A stretch of DNA of 64,000 nt from assembly GCA_034926225.1 (NCBI GenBank), contig JAYFRF010000015.1, positions 62,001 to 126,000 of the forward strand, given 5' to 3'. The position numbers and the translations under genes are program-made. Positions 25,573 to 32,452 of this stretch are shown piece after piece (within the stretch, counting starts at the first letter, position 1; every line of letters begins with the position of its first letter). Under the pieces are notes generated by a model. It was not told where the DNA came from, made no database searches, and was given only the letters and a program-made list of their open reading frames with translations. This stretch comes from JAAZKA01 sp034926225 (GTDB taxonomy: Bacteria; Bacillota; Clostridia; Oscillospirales; QAMX01).

Positions 25573-26208
25573 ATGGCGACTTTGAATGAAATCAGCGAGT
25601 TCCTGCAAAAAGGCCGCGCGAAAAACGTCCGCGAGCTGGTGAACCGCGCGCTTGAAGAGGGCATTTCCGCAAAAACCATTCTCGAGGAAGGCTTGCTCCC
25701 CGGGATGGGCGAGATCGGCGAAAAGTTTAGGAAAAACGAAGTCTTCGTACCGGAAGTCCTCGTCGCCGCACGTGCGATGAACGCCGGTATCGAAATCCTC
25801 AAGCCCTATCTCGCGGCCGGTGAAAATACCGCCAAGGGCAAGGCTGTCATCGGCACCGTGAAGGGCGACCTTCATGACATCGGCAAAAACCTCGTTAAGA
25901 TCATGCTCGAAGGCAAGGGTCTTGAAGTGATCGATCTGGGCGTCGATGTGTCCGCCGAGCAGTTCGTGAACGCCGCGAAGGAAAACGGCGCGCAGGTGAT
26001 CTGCTGCTCCGCGCTGCTGACGACGACGATGGGTGAGATGAAGGAGACCGTTGAGGAGGCCAAGCGTCAGGGAATCCGCGATCAGGTTTTCATTATGGTC
26101 GGCGGCGCACCGCTTACGCAGACCTTCTGCGACCAGATCGGCGCAGACTGCTACACCTCCGACGCCGCGTCGGCCGCCTCTGCCGCGCTTGCGTACTGCC
26201 AGAAATGA
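25573..26208 (+). CDS. corrinoid (B12-binding) methyltransferase carrier protein
   Basis: A 211-residue two-domain corrinoid protein of the MtbC/MttC/MtaC type. The N-terminal helical cap is residues 1-85 (LVNRALEEGISAKTILEEGLLPGMGEIGEKF), and the cobalamin-binding Rossmann domain contains the DxHxxG motif with the lower-ligand His at H101 (VKGDLHDIGKNLV), followed by CCSALLTTTM and VGGAPL. It would carry a methyl group between a substrate methyltransferase and a second acceptor. Neither methyltransferase is in the window, which is unusual. Confidence 0.93.
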   Translation: MATLNEISEFLQKGRAKNVRELVNRALEEGISAKTILEEGLLPGMGEIGEKFRKNEVFVPEVLVAARAMNAGIEILKPYLAAGENTAKGKAVIGTVKGDLHDIGKNLVKIMLEGKGLEVIDLGVDVSAEQFVNAAKENGAQVICCSALLTTTMGEMKETVEEAKRQGIRDQVFIMVGGAPLTQTFCDQIGADCYTSDAASAASAALAYCQK

Positions 26209-26218
26209 GCGTAAAAAC

Positions 26219-26254
26219 CGCTGACTGACAGCGTATCGCTGACTGACAGTGATG
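26219..26254. repeat. two 18-base tandem repeat units
   Basis: CGCTGACTGACAG occurs at 26219 and again at 26237, an exact 18-base period, just after the corrinoid protein stop and before the fucosidase gene. Confidence 0.6.
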
Positions 26255-26303
26255 GGGTATATGTGCCGGAAGACCGTGATCCGTAGAAATGGAGAATAAA
26301 GGT

Positions 26304-27587
26304 ATGACGCTTTTATCAAAAAAGGATTATGAAGCAGCGCTCGCCGCGTCCCGTGACCGCCGTATGGCATGGTGGCGTGATGCCCGCTTCGGCATGTTCG
26401 TTCACTATGGCCTTTACTCCGTCAGAGGCCGCATGGAATGGGCGATGCCGCTGGAAAATTACTCGATCGAGACGTATGAAAAATATGCCGATCAGTTCTG
26501 TCCCAAGCCGGGCGCTCCCCGTGAATGGGCGGCGCTTGCTAAAAAAGCCGGCTGTAAGTATATGGTGATGACCACCCGGCATCACGAGGGCTTCTCTCTC
26601 TGGGATTCCAAGGTCAACCCCTATAACAGTGTCAACTACGGCCCGCATCGCGATATCGTCCGCGAGTTTGTCGACGCCTGCCGCGAATATGGCTTGAAAA
26701 TCGGTTTTTACTCATCCTTAATGGACTGGCATCACCCCGACGGCTGGAAATGCGCCTTTGATACCGAAGCCCGGGCGCGTTTTGACGAGTACCTGACCGC
26801 GCTTAACGTCGAGCTTTTATCGAATTACGGCAAAATCGATATCCTCTGGTACGACGTACCCGCGCCGATGGAGTCCTGGGAGGGCTGGGATTCCCTCGCA
26901 CGTAACCAGAAGCTGCGCGAGATACAACCTGATATCATTATCAACAACCGCTCCAAGCTTGACGAGGACTTCGGCACGCCGGAAGGCCATATCACGGCGG
27001 AAAACCGCGACTGGGAAGCCTGTATGACCTACAACGACTTAAGCTGGGGTTATGTAGATTCCGCGCAGGCGGCGCCGTACGGATATAACGCGCAGCGGAT
27101 CCTAAAGATGCTGTGGAACGTTTCGAAATCCGGCGGCAACCTGCTGTTAAACATCGGCCCCGCGCCGGACGGTTCGGTGCCCGCGGAAGCGGTCGAGCCG
27201 CTGACAAAGGTGGGGCAGTGGCTTGCCGTCAACGGCGACGCCGTATACGGTAAGCGCGACGAGTCCGCGCATGCGAATTTCTGGATCCGCGGCACCACCC
27301 GCCAAAAGGAAAAGGTCTATGTCTGGAACTGGATCTGGCCGGAGGACGGTGAGTTTACGATCGGCGGCTATATGACGAAGCTCGTCTCGGCAAAGTTACC
27401 CGCGACCGGAGAGACGCTGCCTTTTGAACAGGACGAATACCGCATCACGGTGAAGGGGCTTCCCTGCGTGTCTCCCGACCCGGTGTGCAATGTCGGCATC
27501 GTGGAGCTGACGTTCGCGGAGGAACCGAAGTTTTTGATGGGAACACGTTTCCCGCAGCTGCACGGTGGCACGAAGGTGCTGTGGTAA
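26304..27587 (+). CDS. GH29 alpha-L-fucosidase
   Basis: A 427-residue intracellular glycoside hydrolase of family GH29. WWRDARFGMFVHYGLYSV and YMVMTTRHHEGFSLWDSK are the N-terminal barrel signatures, and the nucleophile is Asp184 in IDILWYDVP. A C-terminal beta domain follows from about residue 330. It releases terminal fucose from glycans. The ATG at 26304 has GGAG 9 bases upstream; a nearby ATG at 26289 has none. It is separated from the corrinoid gene by 95 bases with the tandem repeat and is followed by a terminator. Confidence 0.92.
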   Translation: MTLLSKKDYEAALAASRDRRMAWWRDARFGMFVHYGLYSVRGRMEWAMPLENYSIETYEKYADQFCPKPGAPREWAALAKKAGCKYMVMTTRHHEGFSLWDSKVNPYNSVNYGPHRDIVREFVDACREYGLKIGFYSSLMDWHHPDGWKCAFDTEARARFDEYLTALNVELLSNYGKIDILWYDVPAPMESWEGWDSLARNQKLREIQPDIIINNRSKLDEDFGTPEGHITAENRDWEACMTYNDLSWGYVDSAQAAPYGYNAQRILKMLWNVSKSGGNLLLNIGPAPDGSVPAEAVEPLTKVGQWLAVNGDAVYGKRDESAHANFWIRGTTRQKEKVYVWNWIWPEDGEFTIGGYMTKLVSAKLPATGETLPFEQDEYRITVKGLPCVSPDPVCNVGIVELTFAEEPKFLMGTRFPQLHGGTKVLW

Positions 27588-27622
27588 GGCGAGAATATCT
27601 ATAAACAAACAAAATATGCGTT

Positions 27623-27660
27623 ATGCGGCGGTGACTATTTACCCATAGTCATCGCCGCAT
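27623..27660 (+). terminator. terminator after the fucosidase gene
   Basis: ATGCGGCGGTGACTAT (27623-27638) pairs with ATAGTCATCGCCGCAT (27645-27660), a 16-base-pair stem with one G-U pair and a 6-base loop, then TTGCTT. Confidence 0.75.
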
Positions 27661-27971
27661 TTGCTTAGCCTTGGTATGGTAGGGGCTTCCGCGAGCTGCG
27701 GTTCATGCGGATGGAGTATAGGCTTTGGCATAGGGGACAGGCCGGCGGAAAAACGGCATTCCGGTTTAAATGCATATTTATGCGCAAAACCATGGTCATC
27801 CACACGGTACGCAAGCTCTGATGAGGTAAAAAAGCTTCCTGCTTATACGTATATAAGCCTAAACTAATCGGCTCTTTATATACATAATTTTCCTCCATGG
27901 CGTTTCAGCTTGTCTTATGAGATCGACTAAAAGAAGATGCAAAAAACGTCATAGTTTGTCGAAATAGGATA

Positions 27972-28000
27972 TTGCTAAAAACATTGGGTTGCACTATACT
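27972..28000 (+). promoter_or_regulatory. hppA promoter
   Basis: TTGCTA (27972-27977) and TATACT (27995-28000) with a 17-base spacer. It implies a leader of about 170 bases before the hppA ATG. Confidence 0.55.
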
Positions 28001-28050
28001 ATACACTAGAGGGAAATTGGTATTTCAAGAAAAGAATAGATTTCAATATT

Positions 28051-28096
28051 GCACTCTTTTGCATATTTATTACCACATTACCCACCGCAAAAGTGC
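28051..28096 (+). promoter_or_regulatory. hairpin in the hppA leader
   Basis: GCACTCTTTTGC (28051-28062) can pair with GCAAAAGTGC (28087-28096) with a two-base bulge and a 24-base loop. It does not match a riboswitch that I recognise. Confidence 0.3.
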
Positions 28097-28176
28097 TGTA
28101 ATCTGAATATTTGTCTTTTCACTCGCCGACTTCCCGATAAAAAATATTTATACTATCATAAGGAGGCTCACGCGTC

Positions 28177-30354
28177 ATGCCACTGTTACTTGGCCTGGTA
28201 ATCATGGCCGCTATCCTCGCTCTCGCCTATGCTACGTTCAACTTCTTTACTGTGCGTAAGATGGACGAAGGCAACCCCCGTATGAAAGAAATTGCAGCAG
28301 CCATCCGTCTCGGCGCCGATACCTTTATCCGCTATGAGTACCGCATCGTCGCGATCATCGCAGTCGTAATCGCTGTTGTCCTCGTTATCCTTATTTCCTG
28401 GCAGACCGCCGTCGCGTTCATGCTCGGTGCGGTCATGTCCGCTTCTGCCGGTTTTGTCGGTATGAGAATCGCTACATATGCCAATGTACGCGTTTCCAAC
28501 CGTGCCCGCGTGACAAAGAGCCTTGGCGAAACACTGAAGGTGGCTTTCCGCGGCGGTTCCGTTATGGGTCTGTGCGTCGGTGGTTTCGCGCTTCTGGGCA
28601 TTTTTATTGTTTACTTGGTTTTCGGCTATGCCCTTGGTCAATTAAATGATGTGATCAACGGCGTCTATACAGTCAACTGGATCGGCCTGGAGGTTCCCTT
28701 CACGATGACCCTCTCCGGTTATGCCCTCGGCTGCTCCATCATCGCCATGTTCAACCGTGTCGGCGGCGGTATCTATACCAAGGCTGCAGATATGGGCGCC
28801 GACCTCGTCGGTAAGACCGAAGTTCATATTCCGGAAGACGATCCCCGTAACCCCGCCACCATCGCCGATAACGTCGGTGATAACGTCGGTGATGTCGCCG
28901 GTCTTGGCGCGGATCTCCTCGAAAGCTATGTCGGCGCGATTATGTCCGGCGCGATTTTGGCGATCGAGCTTTTCCGCTCCCACGGCACGGAAATCGCAGC
29001 GAATCTTCTTCCCGATATGGTGTTGTATCCGATCATTTTCGCCGCGTGCGGCCTGATCGCCTGCGTACTCGGTGTCGGCTCGCTGCTGATCAAGCGCAAG
29101 CTCTCCGAAAACCCCCATATGGAGTTAAACCTCGCGACTTGGATATCTGCCGGACTGACGCTCGTCTTCGGCCTGATCCTCACGCTGGCTCTCTTTGGCC
29201 GTACGGACGCCGCCTCCCTGCAGGCTGCAGGATTTAAGGCCGGCACTCTCTCTCCCTGGATTGCCGCTTTCGTCGGCGTCGCCGCCGGTATCATCATCGG
29301 TATCTTCGCCGAATACTACACCAGCTATGACTATAAGCCCACACAGATGATCGCAAAGTCCTCTGTCGAGGGCACCGCGCTTACCATCACCGAAGGTTTA
29401 GCGCTCGGCATGAAGTCCTGTATGGCGCCTGTTATCGTTCTCGGCATTGCCATCTTCGGTTCTTATGCCATCTGCGGCATGTACGGCGTCGCCTGCGCTT
29501 CCATCGGCATGCTCTCCTTCGTTGCGGCCACCGTTTCCGTCGATACCTACGGCCCGATCTCCGATAACGCCGGCGGTATCTCCGAGATGTCTTCCCTCGA
29601 TTCCGGCGTCCGTGAAATCACGGACAAGCTCGACTCCGTCGGCAACACCACCGCCGCCATCGGTAAGGGCTTTGCCATCGGTTCTGCCGCTCTGGCGACC
29701 CTCTCCATGATGGTTTCCTACCTCTACTCCTATACCCCCGCCGAGGAATCCATCCTCCTGAACCTCATCGATCCGCTCACCCTTGCCGGCGCGCTCGTCG
29801 GCGCGGCGCTTCCGTTCATGTTCTCCGGTATGCTCATCGAAGCCGTTGCGAAGGCTGCCCGCCGCATGGTCGTCGAGGTACGCCGTCAGTTCCGTGAAAT
29901 CAAGGGTCTGCTTGAGGGCAAGGTTTTACCGGACTACAAGACCTGCATCGGTATCTCCTCTCAGGGCGCGCTGCTTGAGATGCGTATGCCCGCGCTCATC
30001 GCGATTCTGTTCCCGGTCGTCTGCGGCTTCCTCTTTGGCGCCGAGTTCGTCGGCGGCATCCTGATCGGCGCGACGATCTCCGCCATTATGCTCGCCATCT
30101 TCACCGGCAACGCCGGTGGTGCGTGGGATAACGCCAAAAAGTACATCGAGACCGGTGCGGTCGAGGGTCACGGCAAGGGTACTCTTGCACATGACGCCGC
30201 TGTCGTCGGCGATACTGTCGGCGACCCCTTAAAGGACACCGTCGGCCCGTCCCTCGATATTCTCATCAAGATCATGAGCACCATCTCCCTCGTCACCGTT
30301 ACCGTTTTCTCGCGTTTCAACGTACTGGACTGGCTCATGAGTCTGATCGGGTAA
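28177..30354 (+). CDS. hppA: membrane-bound ion-pumping pyrophosphatase
   Basis: A 725-residue integral membrane protein with about 16 helices that couples pyrophosphate hydrolysis to ion export. The active-site motif is DNVGDNVGDVAGLGADLLES, preceded by GKTEVHIPEDDPRNPATIA; the Glu in LLESYVG is a position associated with ion selectivity. GNTTAAIGKGFAIG has Ala where potassium-independent enzymes have Lys, so the enzyme should require potassium. Sodium rather than proton pumping is likely for a Clostridia enzyme but not proven. AAGGAGG precedes the ATG by 11 bases. Confidence 0.95.
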   Translation: MPLLLGLVIMAAILALAYATFNFFTVRKMDEGNPRMKEIAAAIRLGADTFIRYEYRIVAIIAVVIAVVLVILISWQTAVAFMLGAVMSASAGFVGMRIATYANVRVSNRARVTKSLGETLKVAFRGGSVMGLCVGGFALLGIFIVYLVFGYALGQLNDVINGVYTVNWIGLEVPFTMTLSGYALGCSIIAMFNRVGGGIYTKAADMGADLVGKTEVHIPEDDPRNPATIADNVGDNVGDVAGLGADLLESYVGAIMSGAILAIELFRSHGTEIAANLLPDMVLYPIIFAACGLIACVLGVGSLLIKRKLSENPHMELNLATWISAGLTLVFGLILTLALFGRTDAASLQAAGFKAGTLSPWIAAFVGVAAGIIIGIFAEYYTSYDYKPTQMIAKSSVEGTALTITEGLALGMKSCMAPVIVLGIAIFGSYAICGMYGVACASIGMLSFVAATVSVDTYGPISDNAGGISEMSSLDSGVREITDKLDSVGNTTAAIGKGFAIGSAALATLSMMVSYLYSYTPAEESILLNLIDPLTLAGALVGAALPFMFSGMLIEAVAKAARRMVVEVRRQFREIKGLLEGKVLPDYKTCIGISSQGALLEMRMPALIAILFPVVCGFLFGAEFVGGILIGATISAIMLAIFTGNAGGAWDNAKKYIETGAVEGHGKGTLAHDAAVVGDTVGDPLKDTVGPSLDILIKIMSTISLVTVTVFSRFNVLDWLMSLIG

Positions 30355-30370
30355 GTAATTCATCGATACA

Positions 30371-30409
30371 GGCCGCGGCTGCCGAATATAAAGGCATCCG
30401 CGGCCTTTT
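30371..30409 (+). terminator. hppA terminator
   Basis: GGCCGCGG (30371-30378) pairs with CCGCGGCC (30398-30405), with an inner GCC/GGC pairing, followed by TTTT. Confidence 0.75.
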
Positions 30410-30499
30410 GCTGCCTGCATCTCATCCAATGCGACTTTTTTAACAGCTTATAACCGCAAACAGGCCGCGCCTTATCCGAAAATTTGACTATTTTGTGAC

Positions 30500-30528
30500 T
30501 TGTATTTTTATTGAAATACCTGTATGCT
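30500..30528 (+). promoter_or_regulatory. possible promoter of the PfoR-like gene
   Basis: TTGTAT (30500-30505) and TATGCT (30523-30528) with a 17-base spacer, in an AT-rich stretch just upstream of the gene. An alternative TTGACT lies at 30484. Confidence 0.35.
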
Positions 30529-30576
30529 TAATGACAAGAATAAACGCGGTTTTGCGTCAAACGGGAGGTATTTCTC

Positions 30577-31626
30577 ATGGAATCCAAGGGTAAGCCTGCG
30601 GTGCGTCCGGGTCGTTTCCGCGCGTTCCTTGACCGCAAGCACATTTCCATTACCCCGCGCGCCTATTTCCTCGACGCGATGAGTGCCATGGCACTCGGCC
30701 TCTTTTCCTCGCTGTTGATCGGTACCATCTTTGGTACGATCTACAACTGGACGGGATGGGAGCTTCTTAATACCATCGCCACGTACGCAAAAGGCGCGAC
30801 GGGCGCGGCTCTCGGCGTCGCTATCGCCTATTCGCTGCATGCACCGTCCTTCGTCCTTTTCTCCGCCGCCGCCGTCGGTATAGCGGGCAACGCGCTCGGT
30901 GGACCCGTCGGCGCGTATGTCGCTGCCGTCATTGCGACTGAGCTTGGCAAGGCTGTCTCGAAGGAAACTAAGGTCGATCTGCTCGTCACCCCGGCGGTCA
31001 CAATCATCTCCGGAGTTCTCGTCGCCCAGTTCGTCGGCCCGGGCGTCTCCGCGATCATGAACGGCTTCGGTGCGTTCATCATGCGCGCGACGGAATTACA
31101 GCCGCTGTGGATGGGCATGATCGTTTCCGCCGTCGTCGGCATCGTGCTGACGCTGCCGATCTCAAGCGCCGCGCTCTGCGTGATGCTGAACCTCTCGGGA
31201 ATCGCTGCGGGCGCCGCGACTGCCGGATGCTGTGCGCAGATGGTCGGCTTTGCTGTACAGAGCTTTCGGGAGAACCGCTGGAACGGCCTGGTCGCGCAGG
31301 GGCTCGGTACTTCTATGCTTCAGGTGCCGAATATCCTGAAAAATCCCCGCATATGGATTCCCACGATTGTCACCTCGTTGATTACAGGGCCTATTTCGAC
31401 GTTGATTTTCAGACTTGAAAATATCCCCACCGGTGCCGGTATGGGTACCTGTGGTCTGGTCGGGCCGCTCGGGATCCTGACCGCAATGCCGAATGGCGGC
31501 GTAAAGATGTGGCTGGGCATTATCCTCATATGCTTCGTCTTACCCGCCTTACTGACGCCGATTTTCTCCTGGGGTCTTGAAAAGATCGGTTGGATTCGTC
31601 CCGGTGATGTAAAGCTTGACCTGTAA
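30577..31626 (+). CDS. PfoR-like membrane protein (PTS_EIIC_2 family)
   Basis: A 349-residue protein with about nine membrane helices. The opening ITPRAYFLDAMSAMALGLFSSLLIGTI (excerpt: YFLDAMSAMALGLF) and the C-terminal GAGMGTCGLVGPLGIL are typical of the PfoR/COG3641 group, which Pfam links to phosphotransferase IIC components. PfoR was named for an effect on perfringolysin expression; a transport role is more likely. No IIA or IIB partner is nearby. Own promoter region upstream and strong terminator downstream indicate a single-gene unit. Confidence 0.85.
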   Translation: MESKGKPAVRPGRFRAFLDRKHISITPRAYFLDAMSAMALGLFSSLLIGTIFGTIYNWTGWELLNTIATYAKGATGAALGVAIAYSLHAPSFVLFSAAAVGIAGNALGGPVGAYVAAVIATELGKAVSKETKVDLLVTPAVTIISGVLVAQFVGPGVSAIMNGFGAFIMRATELQPLWMGMIVSAVVGIVLTLPISSAALCVMLNLSGIAAGAATAGCCAQMVGFAVQSFRENRWNGLVAQGLGTSMLQVPNILKNPRIWIPTIVTSLITGPISTLIFRLENIPTGAGMGTCGLVGPLGILTAMPNGGVKMWLGIILICFVLPALLTPIFSWGLEKIGWIRPGDVKLDL

Positions 31627-31638
31627 AAGATGATACTA

Positions 31639-31683
31639 AAACACGGACGGCCTTAATAAAAGAAGGTCGTCTGTGTTTTTTTT
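31639..31683. terminator. bidirectional terminator between PfoR-like and HpcH genes
   Basis: AAACACGGACGGCCTT pairs with AAGGTCGTCTGTGTTT (with G-U pairs), followed by eight T on the plus strand and, reading the other way, a run of A that gives U on the minus transcript. Confidence 0.8.
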
Positions 31684-31692
31684 CTATAGGAT

Positions 31693-32451
31693 TTACAGCT
31701 TCGCTATCGCCGCGGCCGCGTCCCGGATGCCGCGCGTCAGGAAAATCGCATCGCACGCCATCCAGATGAGGTTTGTACCGAGGGCGATCCGCTTTACGGC
31801 GTCCGCTTCGTCAAAGCAGTAGCTGCCTGACGAAATCCCGTGCGCAGCGCACTCTTCATACACGCTGCGTATGACCGCGAGGGAGGCGTCACTGTAGAAG
31901 TCGAGCGGTGTTCCGGCGTTGATCGACAGGTCGCAGGGCCCGATCACACACGCCGAGATACGGTCGCCGTAGCGTTCGAGGATTTCCGGCAAAATAGCGG
32001 CGCCCGCGGGGGATTCAATCTGGATCCACAGCATGCGGCGGCGGTTGTACTGCTCGATCGTCTCGCCGGGATAGAACTGGAACTTCCCGCCGTAGCCTTT
32101 TTTGCCGGCAGGCGGCAGATATAAGCCTTCTACGGCTGCACGCACCTGCTCCATCGTTTCAACGCGGGGGATCAGCACACCGTCCGCGCCGCAGTCGGTG
32201 GCGTGAGCGACGAGGTGGTATACGGCGTCGGCGACACGGACGACGGTCGGGATACCGAGTGCGCGGCAGTGCCGGTAGTAGGAAGAATAGTGTTCCGCGT
32301 CGTGCGGGCCGTGTTCACAGTCGAAAAGGATATAGTCCACGCCCTCGGGCTTGTACTCGGGAAGGGTGTAGGTGGAAGGGATATACGCCGTGTAGCCGAA
32401 GATGCGCTCACGGTGGCGGAGCTTTTCGTTTAAGCGGTCAAGATGATCCAT
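31693..32451 (-). CDS. HpcH/HpaI-family aldolase
   Basis: A 252-residue class II pyruvate aldolase. Signatures are DYILFDCEHGPHDAEHY, GVLIPRVETMEQV, the metal ligand Glu in WIQIESPAG and the Asp in VIGPCDLS. Such enzymes cleave 2-keto-3-deoxy sugar acids to pyruvate and an aldehyde. GGAGGAAC lies 10 bases before the ATG. It begins one base after the stop of the 695-residue unknown protein and is the last gene of the six-gene operon, which suits a terminal cleavage step. Confidence 0.88.
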   Translation of the reverse strand: MDHLDRLNEKLRHRERIFGYTAYIPSTYTLPEYKPEGVDYILFDCEHGPHDAEHYSSYYRHCRALGIPTVVRVADAVYHLVAHATDCGADGVLIPRVETMEQVRAAVEGLYLPPAGKKGYGGKFQFYPGETIEQYNRRRMLWIQIESPAGAAILPEILERYGDRISACVIGPCDLSINAGTPLDFYSDASLAVIRSVYEECAAHGISSGSYCFDEADAVKRIALGTNLIWMACDAIFLTRGIRDAAAAIAKL

Positions 32452-32452
32452 A

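Larger units (their letters stand above)
27661..28176. other. 516-base gap before hppA with a possible gene remnant
   Basis: No convincing gene is seen. On the minus strand the stretch 27665-27898 stays open for 77 codons and begins with ATG (MEENYVYKEPISLGLYTYK...), but it has no good ribosome binding site and no recognised family. A second minus-strand frame reads smoothly as ELAYRVDDHGFAHKYAFKP without a start. The region is more AT-rich than its neighbours and could be a decayed gene. The last 180 bases contain the hppA promoter and leader, listed separately. Confidence 0.35.
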
